Positions 24,480 to 34,004 of a stretch of 46,205 nt of DNA are shown one piece after another. Position 1 is the first letter of the stretch; each line of letters opens with the position of its first letter. The notes under the pieces are model-generated. The model was not told the origin of the DNA. It made no database searches and was given only the letters and a program-made list of their open reading frames with translations. The position numbers and the translations under genes were made by a program. The DNA comes from an uncultured Verrucomicrobiales bacterium (lineage in GTDB: Bacteria; Verrucomicrobiota; Verrucomicrobiae; Limisphaerales; CANJSG01), in NCBI GenBank assembly GCA_946480965.1, contig CAMLMI010000002.1, positions 1-46,205 on the forward strand, in the 5' to 3' direction.

Positions 24480-24484
24480 ATTTC

Positions 24485-24513
24485 CCCGGACGAAGAAATT
24501 CGTCCGGGTTTTT
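24485..24513 (+). terminator. intrinsic terminator of the tRNA gene
   Basis: Perfect ten-base stem cccggacgaa/ttcgtccggg (24485-24494 / 24499-24508) with a four-base loop and a following TTTTT. It lies six bases after the CCA end. Confidence 0.92.
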
Positions 24514-24554
24514 GTTTGCCTGCATAGGACGCATCTCTAGCCACTTCCCAGCGG

Positions 24555-27188
24555 CTAGGATCGGAGCTGTTTTGCGACCGCCTCGGACAACGACCGGATG
24601 CCATAGGGCTTCGGGAGGAAGGCCACGGGGAGATCGTCGGGGGCGGGATCGGGTTCCTGGCCGGAGGCAAGGATGAGCTTCACCCGGGGATGCGCGGCGC
24701 GGACCTGGCGGATCAATTGGCGGCCGTCCATCCCGGGCATGTTCAGGTCGGTGATGAGCAACTCGACGGGGGGCAGGGCGGGGTCGGCCAAGCGGGCGGC
24801 GACGGCTCCGGGATCGGAGATCAATTCGCCCTCGTAGCCGAGGCGCTTCAGCATGGCGGCTCCCACGCGGCCCACGGCCGGTTCATCGTCCACCAGCAAC
24901 ACGCGCTGGCCCCGACCCAGGGTTGACTCCTCGGACCGGGCCTCAACCTGCGCTTGGGCGCCTTCCGCCGGCTCGAAGTAGATGCGGACGGTGGTGCCGC
25001 GGCCTTCGGCGCTGTCCACCGCGATGGCCCCGCCATGGTCCTGCACGATGCCGAGCACGACGCTGAGGCCGAGGCCGGTGCCCTGGCCGGGCGGCTTGGT
25101 GGTGAAGAAGGGCTCGAAGACGCGGGCCAGGGTGGCGGCGCTCATGCCGCAGCCGGTGTCGGAGACTTCGAGCACAACCTTCGGCCCTTTCTTCAGCGGC
25201 GGATGGCGGCGGACGAACTCGTCATCGACCGGACGCAGGTGCAGCGCGATGGACAGCTTGCCGCCGTGGGGCATGGCGTGGGCGGCGTTGTGGCCGAGGT
25301 TGAGCAGCACTTGGCCGATACGGGTGCGGTCGGCGAGGACCGGCGGCAGGCCGGGATCGCACTGGACCTCGATGGCCACGCCGCTGCTGAGGCTCGCGCG
25401 CAGGAGCTTCCGCGATTCCTCGACCACTTCCGCCAAGGCGACGGGTTCGAGCGTGTTCTTGCCGGCGCGGGCGAAGGTGAGGATGCCCTTCACGACCTCG
25501 GCCGCCCGATGGCCGGCGTGCTGGATCTCGCGCACGGCTTCCGTGGATTCGGCGTCGGCCGCCGTCGCCTCCAGCAGGCTGGCGTGTCCGAGGATGGGCG
25601 TGAGGAGATTGTTGAGATCGTGCGCGATGCCTCCGGCCAGCGTGCCGAGGGCCTGCATCTTTTCGGCCTGCCGCTGTTGCTGCTCGACCTCGGCGCGGCG
25701 CGCCTCGGCCTGGACGCGCGCGGTCACGTCGCGCAGCACCAGCACGTCGGCATGGCCACCCCGGCGAGTTGACGATTCCATGTAGCGCAGCGAACCGTCG
25801 GCATGGCGCAGGCGGTGCACCTGGCGATCAGCCGCGCCGTTGCCCCGGGACGCGGAGGAATGCGCGGCGTCCGCCGGAGCCAGGTCCTCAAGGCGCCGTC
25901 CCGTCAGCGCCGAGGGCTCCAGCCCCAGCCAATGGCGGCTGTTCGGGCTCGCGTAGGTCACGGTGCCCGCGTCGTCCAGCTCCAGCACCAGATCGTCGGA
26001 GTTCTCCACCAGATGGCGGAAGCGCCCTTCGCTCCGCACCAGCGCCCGCTCGGCCCGGTGCTTCTGCCGCAGCACGAACAGCAGGCCTAGGATCAGCGCC
26101 GTGAGCGCGCCGAAGACACCCGTGACCGCCAGCACCGCCGCCCGGTGCTCGCTCCAGAGCGTGGGCGGGCGGTTGACGAACTCGCAGCCCGCAGGCACCC
26201 GCGATTCCGGGATGCCGAAACGCCGCAGCGCCTGCACGTCCACCACCGAGCGGTAGCGCGGCACCCGCTGCACCGGAATGGACGCCACCGGTTCTCCGCC
26301 GAGGATGCGCACCGCCATCTTGGCGGCGTCCTCGCCCTGGAAGGCCGCGTCCACCATCACCCCGCCGAGCCCGAGCCCGCGATACGTCGGCCACTGCATC
26401 GGGTAGATCGGCACCTTCGCCCGCCGTTCGATCTCCGCGATGTAGTCCTGCGCGCGGGAAAACCCGCTGAAGAGGATCACCGAATCCTCCGGCATCGTCT
26501 CCAGATGCGTGAAGAGCTCCTGCGCGTTGAACCCACTGAAGAGCTCCACCCGGGGCGACGCCCCCTGGAACGGCAGCACCGACTCCACCGCCGCCACCTC
26601 GCCCTCGCTGTCCGGATCGCCCCGCACCACCACGATGCGCCTCAGATGCGGCTGGAGCGTGAGGGCGAACCGCGCGTTGGCCCCCGGATCCATCCGCTCG
26701 ATCACGCCCGTCACGTCCGGCATCGAAGCCGCCCGCTCCTCGGAAAAATCCTCCACCCCGCAGAACACCACCGGCGTGTGCGGGAAGAGCTGCTCCCGGT
26801 GCTTCAGGCCGAACTCCAGGCCCGACTGGTCGAACAGCATCACCACCCGCCATGCGTTCGTCCCGTATTTCTCCAGCAACGCCGGGATGATCCGCTCCTT
26901 CTGCGCCGGCGTCGTGAACCGCACCAGGTCCAGATACTCCACGTCGATCTGCACATCCGGCCGCTCCCGCCGCAGCACCGACAACGCGCCGTCGATCTCC
27001 GCCTGCTGCCAGTAATGCCCCGAGTGATACGACGACAACACCAGCACCCGGGGCGGCTCCTCCGTCGCGGCCACCAGCGCCCAGGCACCGAAAACCCACA
27101 GCCACAGCCACAGCATCCGGACACGGACCTGCACCCCGCGCCCGCGCGCGAAAGCTCCGCCCGCCTTCCATTCTCGGGGGACCGCCAT
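24555..27188 (-). CDS. hybrid histidine kinase with periplasmic binding-protein-like sensor
   Basis: An 877-residue hybrid sensor. The order is: N-terminal signal or anchor ([15 protein letters not shown], about 27-41); an extracytoplasmic domain of the ABC-substrate-binding-protein type (about 46-320, [32 protein letters not shown]); one transmembrane helix (about 349-373); a PAS domain (about 384-491); a HisKA domain with His523 in [12 protein letters not shown]; a HATPase domain with DTGCGM and GTGLGLSVV; and a receiver domain with Asp814 in [13 protein letters not shown] and Lys860. All catalytic residues are present. The ATG at 27188 has GAGG six bases upstream; the in-frame TTG at 27200 is less likely. 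The ligand and output partner are unknown. Confidence 0.93.
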   Translation of the reverse strand: MAVPREWKAGGAFARGRGVQVRVRMLWLWLWVFGAWALVAATEEPPRVLVLSSYHSGHYWQQAEIDGALSVLRRERPDVQIDVEYLDLVRFTTPAQKERIIPALLEKYGTNAWRVVMLFDQSGLEFGLKHREQLFPHTPVVFCGVEDFSEERAASMPDVTGVIERMDPGANARFALTLQPHLRRIVVVRGDPDSEGEVAAVESVLPFQGASPRVELFSGFNAQELFTHLETMPEDSVILFSGFSRAQDYIAEIERRAKVPIYPMQWPTYRGLGLGGVMVDAAFQGEDAAKMAVRILGGEPVASIPVQRVPRYRSVVDVQALRRFGIPESRVPAGCEFVNRPPTLWSEHRAAVLAVTGVFGALTALILGLLFVLRQKHRAERALVRSEGRFRHLVENSDDLVLELDDAGTVTYASPNSRHWLGLEPSALTGRRLEDLAPADAAHSSASRGNGAADRQVHRLRHADGSLRYMESSTRRGGHADVLVLRDVTARVQAEARRAEVEQQQRQAEKMQALGTLAGGIAHDLNNLLTPILGHASLLEATAADAESTEAVREIQHAGHRAAEVVKGILTFARAGKNTLEPVALAEVVEESRKLLRASLSSGVAIEVQCDPGLPPVLADRTRIGQVLLNLGHNAAHAMPHGGKLSIALHLRPVDDEFVRRHPPLKKGPKVVLEVSDTGCGMSAATLARVFEPFFTTKPPGQGTGLGLSVVLGIVQDHGGAIAVDSAEGRGTTVRIYFEPAEGAQAQVEARSEESTLGRGQRVLLVDDEPAVGRVGAAMLKRLGYEGELISDPGAVAARLADPALPPVELLITDLNMPGMDGRQLIRQVRAAHPRVKLILASGQEPDPAPDDLPVAFLPKPYGIRSLSEAVAKQLRS

Positions 27189-27373
27189 CGATGGCCTCAA
27201 TGTGAAGCAGCCCCTACCTTCGGCAAAGCCTCTTCGCCCCCCAACCCCGTCGCTTCTGTGGACGACACCGCCGACTTTTCAAATCGCCTCATGGAGAAAC
27301 CATCGACAGTCCCGTTTCCCGCCTAAGCCGGAACGACGACGTTGAGACAATGGGAGAGGGCGGCATCCGCCGC

Positions 27374-27501
27374 TGTAGGACAGTGCTTCCAGCCTGTCCC
27401 GCGAAGTCTCGGTGGAGCCACCAAACGGTGGGTCTGGTGGACGGGATGGAAATCTCCGGATTCTCCACTCTCCACGGGGACGGCTGGAAGCCTGACCTAC
27501 A
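27374..27501. repeat. imperfect inverted repeat (TGTAGG...CCTACA)
   Basis: tgtaggacagtgcttccagc (27374-27393, continuing to 27400) pairs with 27476-27501 (gacggctggaagcctgacc and onward to cctaca) with a few bulges. It occupies the first part of the 614-base spacer 27201-27814, in which no gene was found. A second, larger element follows at 27551. Confidence 0.72.
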
Positions 27502-27550
27502 ATCAACCTGTCCGAAAGAATTCAAAGACCGACCGAAGCTCACGGGATTC

Positions 27551-27783
27551 AGCCCGGAGGGCTGGCAGAAGGCAGCCGGAGGTCGCAGGGCAGCGGAGAC
27601 CTCCGGTAGAGCACCTCGCACGAAAGCACTCCGGCGGGGTGCTAGCCCGCTCCCTGTCCGTCACCACACCCTCAGTCTCGTTGATTTCTGGCATCCCTCG
27701 GGGATGCGTCCCGTCTTGTTGCGGGTTCCGGAGGTCTCCACTGCATTACAACCTCCGGCTACCGTCTGAAAACCCTCCGGGTT
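27551..27783. mobile_element. MITE-like element with 56-bp imperfect terminal inverted repeats
   Basis: The 56-base left arm (27551-27606, starting agcccggagggctggcag) is complementary to the right arm (27728-27783) at about 45 of 56 positions. The interior of about 120 bases carries a perfect small palindrome, gcatccc TCG gggatgc (27691-27707). No transposase or other convincing gene lies inside, and no target-site duplication was established. It may be a non-autonomous mobile element or a large palindromic repeat. Confidence 0.6.
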
Positions 27784-27814
27784 TCAGGACCGATCCACTT
27801 TTCTAGACCGTTTC

Positions 27815-30463
27815 TTACGGCCGCGGCGCCCCCTGCTGCTTTGCGATGTCCTCATCCGAATGCACGCGGTTCCCCGCCGGATCGATAATGGTCGGCGTGA
27901 TCAGGACGAAGAGGTGTTTCGTGACCTTCTGCTGGGTCTTCGTGCCGTCGGCCGCTTCGACCTCCTGTTCATCCTCCGCCTTGAGCCCGCCCAGCAGCAG
28001 CGATTGGCCGTCCCAAACCACTGCAGAGGCCTCGATGGTGAGGGAGCGTATCCGGGGCAGCGGCAACACACCTGTGTTCGGTTCCGCCGCGCCAGCGGTT
28101 CCCTGCGGAACGAACGCGCCGGGATCGTCATAGCCAAGGAACTTCGAGGAATTCGCTTTGACCATCAGCCAAATCGAAAATCCGTCGGACCTAACCTCGG
28201 GAAGAACATCCAGCACCGGACCAAAGGGAACATTCGTCGTCTGATAGTTGATGGCCCGGTCGGAGCCATCGGTCACACTCACGCCCGCCACGACCGTCTT
28301 CATGTCCTGGACCGCGATTTGGGCCTGCATGCCGCTCAAGGTCGTCACCTTTGGACTGGCCACGATCGACACCTCCTTCTGTTGCTCAAGTTCCTTGAGC
28401 AAGCGCCACCCCTGCGGAGCCGTCAGGACCGAGGCGCTATGTGTCGTCTCGCTTTCGATCCGGAAGTTCTCGTTGGTCCTCTTCAGCCCGGACCAATCGG
28501 GCAACACCGGCCCGGGCTCGAACGGCTTGCCTCCGACCGGATGCGGACTGAACACGGGCCATTCCTTCGCCAAGGCCTTCATGCCCTCGTCGGTGATCTC
28601 GATCCACTTCGCTTCGATCGTGATCTGGGGTGGCGAGATGTTCAGCACATCGATGGCCGTTTGCAGAAGCTCCAGATCCGCGGCGGCGGCTCTCACCATG
28701 AGCAAGCCTGTTCGGTCGTTGAAAAACATGGCCTTGGGCGGCGTCAGATCCACCCCGACTGCGGTGAGATACCTTCTGATCAAACCACGCGTGTCCACGC
28801 CGTTTTCCAGCTCTTTCCGGAACGCGTTTGTGTCAATCACAGCGCCCTTGAACACGGGAACCTCCATGACGTTTTCAAGCCCCTGCACGAACGTGTTGGG
28901 GTCCACCTTGAAGGTCCGTGTGATCAGGCCGGTGTCCGCCTGTCCAGCCGGTGCTGGATCTGCGAGGAGAAGCCCGTTGTTTCTCAGGATCTCCGAGAGC
29001 CCCAGCATCTCTCTCGCATTCAAACGCGCCAGGAACAGTCCGCCTCCAGAGTCGTAGTTGATCGCCTGCTCCGCCAACCCATCGAGGTTCATCTTCCCCA
29101 TCGCGTTAGTGATCTGAAAACCAACCACCAGGCCTAGCGGCAGTCCGAAATGGGCGAAGTATTTTTGCAGGGCGGCCGCCCGCTCTCTTGCCCGCAAGGA
29201 CGCCGTCCCTGTAGGAACCGCTGCCACCAGTTCGTTCCACGAAACCCCGGTCGCCTGCTGAAAACTGACCGCAAACTTGTAGGGGTCCACCTTGAAGGAC
29301 CGTGTGATCAAGTTGGTGTCCCGGGAATTCGCCGTCGCTGTCTCGGTGCTTTCGTCCTGTCGAAGAATGTTGCCCGCCTGTTTCGCCGGCGATTCGCCTC
29401 CCGTGCGGCACGCGCTCAGGCCTGTCATCAACACCGCCGCCGCCAGCAAGGCTCCAGCGCTCCAGCGCCATCCAGCTTTCGGCAAAGCCGGCGGCGTGTC
29501 CGGGGAATCGAGCAGCCGCTCCACGCGCTGGCCGAGGTCCGAGTGGTAGCCGTCGCCCGCCGCCGCCAGCACCGGCCACGGCGCAACTCGGCCGGGCTTC
29601 GCGGCCAAGGCCACCAAGGCTTCGGCCAAGCTGCCTTCCACCGGACCCGTCAGACGGCTGGCTTCGTCGGCCGCGAATTCGCACGCGCTGTGCAGCCGTC
29701 GCCGCACCAGCCACACCGCCGGATGCCACCAGAGCAGCGCCGCCAGCACTTCGCCCACGCAGCGCCAGAGCGCGTCCAGCGACGCGACGTGTGCAAATTC
29801 GTGCGCCAGCACCGCGCGTTGCTGCTGCGGCGGAAACTCGGCGACGAACGGCTCGGGCAGACACACCACCGGCCGGAACAGGCCGAAGGTCATCGGCGAC
29901 GCCACGCTGCCCTGGCGCAGCTCCGGCGTCCGCTTCAGGCCCAGCCGTTCCCGCACTTCTTTGGCCAAAGCGAGCAGCTCCGTGTCCCGCACCGGCTGCA
30001 ACCGCCGCCGCACGAGCGGCAACAATCCCAGCGCCAACCCGCATCGGGCCAGCAGCAGCGCCACACCGCCCATCCAGACCAGGGCCAACCAGCCCGCCAC
30101 ACGCTCACCCGAGGTCGTGGCCTCCAACAGCGGCTGCGCGGTCAAGGTCACGGTTGGGACTGCGATGCGTTGGGCGGAGAGCGGCGTTGGCGGCAGATTC
30201 GCCGGGGCAAGCGACGGAGCGGACGCCGCTGCTTCCGCCTTCGGCGCTTGAGTCCATATCGGCTCCACCAGCACGCGGGCTCCGAACCATTCGGCCACGG
30301 TCAGGCCGAGCAACAGCGTCGCCGCCGCGATCCACACGGCGCGCTGCGTCTGCGCACGTCCGGTTCGCCGCGACACCAGCTCGGCCAAGGCCACGATCAT
30401 CACCGCCGACAGGCCGAGGCCGAGGAGGGTCACAAACAACGGATTCCAGTCGCTCGGATTCAT
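27815..30463 (-). CDS. M56 (BlaR1-like) metallopeptidase fused to a secretin-like region
   Basis: An 882-residue fusion. The N-terminal 350 residues are a BlaR1/MecR1-type M56 membrane protease. Hydrophobic helices lie at about 8-30, 42-60, 123-150 and 334-350. The zinc motif HEFAH is at 221-225 and the distal acidic motif CEFAADE at 261-267. After the last helix, about 530 residues follow instead of a penicillin-binding sensor. Two repeats of an S/T-F-K-V-D-P motif (388-394 and again 130 residues on) resemble secretin N-type modules. The C-terminal region (ITIEAKWIEI, VSIVASPKVTTLSGM, HLFVLITPTIID) matches secretin-family signatures. The start overlaps the blaI-like stop by ATGA. By BlaR1 topology the secretin-like part should be periplasmic and act as sensor. 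A lipobox-like L-S-A-C lies at 349-352. Confidence 0.85.
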   Translation of the reverse strand: MNPSDWNPLFVTLLGLGLSAVMIVALAELVSRRTGRAQTQRAVWIAAATLLLGLTVAEWFGARVLVEPIWTQAPKAEAAASAPSLAPANLPPTPLSAQRIAVPTVTLTAQPLLEATTSGERVAGWLALVWMGGVALLLARCGLALGLLPLVRRRLQPVRDTELLALAKEVRERLGLKRTPELRQGSVASPMTFGLFRPVVCLPEPFVAEFPPQQQRAVLAHEFAHVASLDALWRCVGEVLAALLWWHPAVWLVRRRLHSACEFAADEASRLTGPVEGSLAEALVALAAKPGRVAPWPVLAAAGDGYHSDLGQRVERLLDSPDTPPALPKAGWRWSAGALLAAAVLMTGLSACRTGGESPAKQAGNILRQDESTETATANSRDTNLITRSFKVDPYKFAVSFQQATGVSWNELVAAVPTGTASLRARERAAALQKYFAHFGLPLGLVVGFQITNAMGKMNLDGLAEQAINYDSGGGLFLARLNAREMLGLSEILRNNGLLLADPAPAGQADTGLITRTFKVDPNTFVQGLENVMEVPVFKGAVIDTNAFRKELENGVDTRGLIRRYLTAVGVDLTPPKAMFFNDRTGLLMVRAAAADLELLQTAIDVLNISPPQITIEAKWIEITDEGMKALAKEWPVFSPHPVGGKPFEPGPVLPDWSGLKRTNENFRIESETTHSASVLTAPQGWRLLKELEQQKEVSIVASPKVTTLSGMQAQIAVQDMKTVVAGVSVTDGSDRAINYQTTNVPFGPVLDVLPEVRSDGFSIWLMVKANSSKFLGYDDPGAFVPQGTAGAAEPNTGVLPLPRIRSLTIEASAVVWDGQSLLLGGLKAEDEQEVEAADGTKTQQKVTKHLFVLITPTIIDPAGNRVHSDEDIAKQQGAPRP

Positions 30464-30843
30464 AGGTCCTTCTTTTTGTCCGCGATGAGTTTCTCGATCC
30501 GGGCCAGCTCCTTGGCGCTGACCTTGCGGTCCTTCAACAGGTGGCTGACGAGATCGGCCACGCTGCCCTGGAAGAGCCGCTCCAGCAGGTGGCTGGTCAT
30601 GCCCTGGTTGACCTGCTCGGGCTGCACCTCGGCGCGGTAGATGAAGGTGCGGCCCTCGCTGCGGTGGGAGACGAGCCCCTTCTCCTCCATCCGCCGCAGG
30701 AGCGTCGCCAGCGTGGTGTAGGCGTGGTCCCGGGTGCCCAGCGCCTCGTGGACGTCCGCCACCGATGCCTCGGTGCGGGACCAGAGAAACTGGAGGATGC
30801 GATGCTGGAGATCGCCCAATCGTTGGATCCTTGGCTCTGCCAT
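30460..30843 (-). CDS. BlaI/MecI/CopY-family repressor
   Basis: A 127-residue winged-helix repressor of the penicillinase-repressor family. The N-terminal DNA-binding part reads RIQRLGDLQHRILQFLWSR, with the recognition region YTTLATLLRRMEEKGLV. The C-terminal part is the dimerisation helix region with Glu-rich segments, where BlaR1-type proteases cut in the characterised system. The ATG at 30843 is the conserved start. A palindromic site lies 17 bases upstream of the start. It is coupled to the M56 gene (ATGA), the normal order for BlaI-BlaR1 systems. It is probably autoregulated. Confidence 0.93.
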   Translation of the reverse strand: MAEPRIQRLGDLQHRILQFLWSRTEASVADVHEALGTRDHAYTTLATLLRRMEEKGLVSHRSEGRTFIYRAEVQPEQVNQGMTSHLLERLFQGSVADLVSHLLKDRKVSAKELARIEKLIADKKKDL

Positions 30844-30859
30844 AATGAACGACAGTCGT

Positions 30860-30879
30860 AATACTACTATTGTAGTATT
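30860..30879. promoter_or_regulatory. BlaI/MecI-type operator
   Basis: aatactac TATT gtagtatt is a perfect eight-base palindrome around four bases. It contains TACTAC-N4-GTAGTA, the same layout as the known MecI/BlaI operators. It lies just upstream of the repressor gene, overlapping where its promoter should be. Confidence 0.88.
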
Positions 30880-30943
30880 GAACGCAAGGCCGAATCGTTC
30901 GCGGCTCCAGATCTTTGAGGATGGTCCAGGGCGTCGCTGGCTT

Positions 30944-31777
30944 CTACCGTCGGCGTGCGCTGGGATCGCTCGTGGGCGGCGGGGCCAAGTCGGTGGCCGC
31001 ACGGGGGCCGAGGAGTTCGGTCAGCACGGGATTCAGCGCGTCGGCCCAGAGCTGGTAGGCCTTCACGGAAAGATGGAGGCCATCGACCGTCATGCCTTCG
31101 AGCGGCTTTCCGTCCGCGTCGCCGAGGCGGCCGGAGAGATCGAGGAACCGCAGGCTCCTTCCATCGGCCAAGTCCGAGAGCCGCTGGTTGATCGCGCGGA
31201 TGGTGGCGACATGGGCCGGCTGGCCCGAGCCGGTCTTCCGGGGCGTGATGCCCATGAGCACCACGCTGGCCTTGGGTGCTTTCTCGCGGATCACGGCCAG
31301 CATGGCGCGAATGCCGTTCACCACCTGGTCCACGGTCTCGACATCGGCCTCGGGCTTGGTGGCGTTTTCATCGCGCAGGTTGTTGGTGCCGGCGAGGAGC
31401 ACGATCGCCTTGGGGTTCACGCCGTCGAGTTCGCCGTTCTCCAGTCGCCAGAGGATGTTCTCCACGCGGTCCGCTCCCCAGCCGAAGTTGCCCGCGTTCC
31501 AGCCGTGGAAGTTCGTCTGCCAGTTTGCGTAGAAGTCGCGGTAGGCCGCGTCGCTCGTGCCCCAACGGCGCGTGATCGAGTCGCCGACGAAGTAGAGGTC
31601 GATCCGGCCGGATTTGGCCTTCACCAGCAGTTCTTCGTGCGCGAGACGCGAATTGGCGTCGGAGCGCGGCACGCCTTTCACGGGGGATGCAGCGGTGGCG
31701 GTTTCCGCCGCTTGAAGGAACGGAGCGAACGCCAGTGAAGCGGCGATGCACGCGGAGCGGAGCAGTCGTGGGAACAT
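30944..31777 (-). CDS. exported SGNH/GDSL hydrolase
   Basis: A 277-residue secreted esterase-like protein. The signal peptide (about residues 1-23, ending LQAAE) is followed by the SGNH blocks: GDSITRRWG with Ser67, NAGNFGWGADRV, LLAGTNNLRD and the C-terminal DGLHLSVKAY with the catalytic Asp/His pair. It is most like platelet-activating-factor-acetylhydrolase-type GDSL enzymes, which in Verrucomicrobiota and Planctomycetota act on acetylated glycans or lipids. Its tail after LLGPRAATDL is low-complexity proline/serine/arginine. It is a single gene, with the DUF1080-ThuA pair divergent to it. Confidence 0.88.
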   Translation of the reverse strand: MFPRLLRSACIAASLAFAPFLQAAETATAASPVKGVPRSDANSRLAHEELLVKAKSGRIDLYFVGDSITRRWGTSDAAYRDFYANWQTNFHGWNAGNFGWGADRVENILWRLENGELDGVNPKAIVLLAGTNNLRDENATKPEADVETVDQVVNGIRAMLAVIREKAPKASVVLMGITPRKTGSGQPAHVATIRAINQRLSDLADGRSLRFLDLSGRLGDADGKPLEGMTVDGLHLSVKAYQLWADALNPVLTELLGPRAATDLAPPPTSDPSARRR

Positions 31778-31885
31778 AAGCCGATTCTACGGACCACCCA
31801 TTCGGGGCTCAACCCCGGTCGTGACAAGCCCGGCGGAGCCTGCCTGAATCTCCGGACCAGTCACCTCGTCCATCCAGCCAAACGC

Positions 31886-32977
31886 ATGAAAACCGCCGCC
31901 GGACTTCTCCTCGCTTTCACCACGTTCGTCGCCGTCGCCGCCGAAGACGGCTTCACGCCGCTCTTCAACGGCACTGACCTGTCCGGTTGGACCGGGAACG
32001 CCGCATTCTGGTCCGTGCAGGACGGAGCGATCACCGGCATCACCCCGCCGAGCGAGTCGAATCCCAAGAACTCGGTGCTCAAGCACAACACCTTCTTGGT
32101 TTACACGAGCAGGACCTTCGGCGACTTCGAGCTGCGTTTCTCCTACAAGATCGTGGGCGGCAATTCCGGCGTGCAATATCGCAGCCAGGTTCACGCGCCG
32201 GGCGAGAACGGTCCCATCGTCGGCGGCTACCAGGCCGACTTCGAGGCGGGCAAGACCTATTCCGGCATTCTCTACGAGGAGCGCGGGCGCGGCATCCTCG
32301 CCCAGCGCGGCCAGGTCACGATCCTGAAGACCAACCCGGCCGATGCGAACAAGCCCAAGGTCGAGGCCATCGGCACCGTCGGCGCGACCGAGGAGCTCCA
32401 GGCCAACATCAAGCACGAGGACTGGAACGACTACGTGGTCATCGCCCGGGGCCACCAGCTCACTCACATCATCAACGGCCGCGTCACCGCCATGGTGTCG
32501 GACGAAGACGTGGCGAAGGCGGCGAAATCCGGTTCCTTCGCCCTCCAGATCCATGCTGGCCCGCCGATGAAGGTCCAGTTCCGCAACCTGCGCGTGCGCG
32601 AGATCGCCGGAGGCGCGGCCACGACCGCAGCGGCCGCTCCCTTGCTCGACGGTGACTGGAAGGGGACGCATCTCGTCTTCAACGGCGAACCGGCCGGAGC
32701 CGACTTCCTCGCCGATCTGGAAATGAGCATCACCGGCAAACGCTTCGTCGTGACCACGCCCGAGCGCGACATGCGCGGCTCCATGAGCTTCGACGCCGCC
32801 GCCGGCACGATGGACGTGGAGATGGACGAGGGCGAGGTGAAGAAGTTCTACGCCATCTACGAGCTCAAGGGCGACACGCTGAAGATCTGCTACGACGCGG
32901 CCGCCCGCCCCAAGGAGTATTCCTCCGAGCCCGACTCCCAACGCATCCTCGCCATCTACAAGCGCATCTCCAAATAA
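31886..32977 (+). CDS. DUF1080 (3-keto-disaccharide hydrolase family) exported protein
   Basis: A 363-residue exported protein. The signal peptide (about 1-19) precedes a DUF1080 concanavalin-like domain (about 22-235): TPLFNGTDLSGWTG, FGDFELRFSYKIVGGNSGVQYRS, WNDYVVIARGHQLTHIINGR and a closing LQIHAGPPMKVQFRNLRVREI. The C-terminal 115 residues (LLDGDWKGTHLVFNGEPA to RILAIYKR) resemble the small TIGR03067-like lipocalin-type domain of Planctomycetes proteins. DUF1080 proteins include 3-keto-glycoside hydrolases. It is followed after nine bases by the ThuA gene, a pairing often seen in sugar degradation clusters. Confidence 0.85.
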   Translation: MKTAAGLLLAFTTFVAVAAEDGFTPLFNGTDLSGWTGNAAFWSVQDGAITGITPPSESNPKNSVLKHNTFLVYTSRTFGDFELRFSYKIVGGNSGVQYRSQVHAPGENGPIVGGYQADFEAGKTYSGILYEERGRGILAQRGQVTILKTNPADANKPKVEAIGTVGATEELQANIKHEDWNDYVVIARGHQLTHIINGRVTAMVSDEDVAKAAKSGSFALQIHAGPPMKVQFRNLRVREIAGGAATTAAAAPLLDGDWKGTHLVFNGEPAGADFLADLEMSITGKRFVVTTPERDMRGSMSFDAAAGTMDVEMDEGEVKKFYAIYELKGDTLKICYDAAARPKEYSSEPDSQRILAIYKRISK

Positions 32978-32986
32978 GCCATTCCC

Positions 32987-33913
32987 ATGAAACAACTCGC
33001 CTTCTTCCTGGGCTTGTTCGGCATTGCGGCCGTCTCGGCGACCGCCGCCGACCACAAGCTCGTCCTCATCGCGGGCCGCCCGAGCCATCCGCCCGGAATG
33101 CACGAGTTCCGCGCCGGTTCCATCCTCCTGCAAAAGCGCCTGGAGAAGGTGCCCGGCCTGACCGTCGTCCTCGCCACCAACGGCTGGCCCACCAAGGTCG
33201 TGGACGGCAAGAACGTGGACGACAACAGCGTCTTCGCCGGTGCGGCGGCGATCTTCATCTACGCCGACGGCGGCGGCGGACATCCCGCCGTGCAGGGCAA
33301 CCGGCTTCAGGTTCTCGGCGAATTGATCCAGAAGGGCGTGGGCTTCGGCTGCGGCCACTACGGCGTGGAGGTTCAGGCCGACAAGGGCGGCAAGGAGTTC
33401 AAGGCCTGGATCGGCGGCCACTACGAGCACGAGTTCTCCGTGAACCCCATCTGGGAACCCGCCTACGAGAAGTTCCCCCAGCACGCCATCGCGCGCGGCG
33501 TGAAACCGTTTCAGGCCAAGGACGAGTGGTATTTCAACATGCGCTTCCGCGACGACCAGAGCGGCATTACCCCGATCCTCGTGGCCAAACCCTCCGACGC
33601 CGTCCGCGACGGTCCGTATGTCCACCCGCGCGGCCCCTACGCGCACATCCAGGCCGCCAAGGGCCGGGACGAAACGATGATGTGGGCGGTGGAGCGGCCC
33701 GATGGCGGTCGCGGCTTCGGTTTCACCGGCGGCCATTTCCACATCAACTGGCAGAACGAGAACTTCCGCCGCGTGGTCCTCAACGGCCTGGTGTGGCTCT
33801 CCAAACTGGAAGTCCCCGAGAACGGCATCGACTCCTCGCCCGTGAGCGACGAGGAGATCCTTTCGAACCTCGATCCCAAAGGCGGCAAGTTCGAACTCCC
33901 TGCGAAGAAGTAG
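32987..33913 (+). CDS. exported ThuA-domain protein
   Basis: A 308-residue protein with an N-terminal signal peptide (about 1-20, VSATAADHK) and a ThuA-like class I glutamine-amidotransferase-fold domain. LVLIAGRPSHPPGMHEF, VGFGCGHYGVEVQ, MWAVERPDGGRGFGFTGGH and HINWQNENFRRVVLNGLVWL fit the family. The usual nucleophile position (after GFGCGHY) holds Cys-Gly-His. ThuA proteins take part in trehalose or keto-sugar utilisation. It probably forms an operon with the DUF1080 gene and ends at a terminator. Confidence 0.87.
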   Translation: MKQLAFFLGLFGIAAVSATAADHKLVLIAGRPSHPPGMHEFRAGSILLQKRLEKVPGLTVVLATNGWPTKVVDGKNVDDNSVFAGAAAIFIYADGGGGHPAVQGNRLQVLGELIQKGVGFGCGHYGVEVQADKGGKEFKAWIGGHYEHEFSVNPIWEPAYEKFPQHAIARGVKPFQAKDEWYFNMRFRDDQSGITPILVAKPSDAVRDGPYVHPRGPYAHIQAAKGRDETMMWAVERPDGGRGFGFTGGHFHINWQNENFRRVVLNGLVWLSKLEVPENGIDSSPVSDEEILSNLDPKGGKFELPAKK

Positions 33914-33930
33914 GCGCGGCCTGAACCAGC

Positions 33931-33966
33931 AACTCCCCGTTCCACATCGATGGAGCGGGGAGTTTT
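33931..33966 (+). terminator. intrinsic terminator of the DUF1080-ThuA operon
   Basis: aactcccc (33931-33938) pairs with ggggagtt (33957-33964); an inner ttcca/tgga pair extends the stem. Four T residues follow (ttttgctttg). It lies 17 bases after the ThuA stop. Confidence 0.8.
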
Positions 33967-34004
33967 GCTTTGCTGCTCTGCGGATGAGAGCCGGAACCGC
34001 GCTC

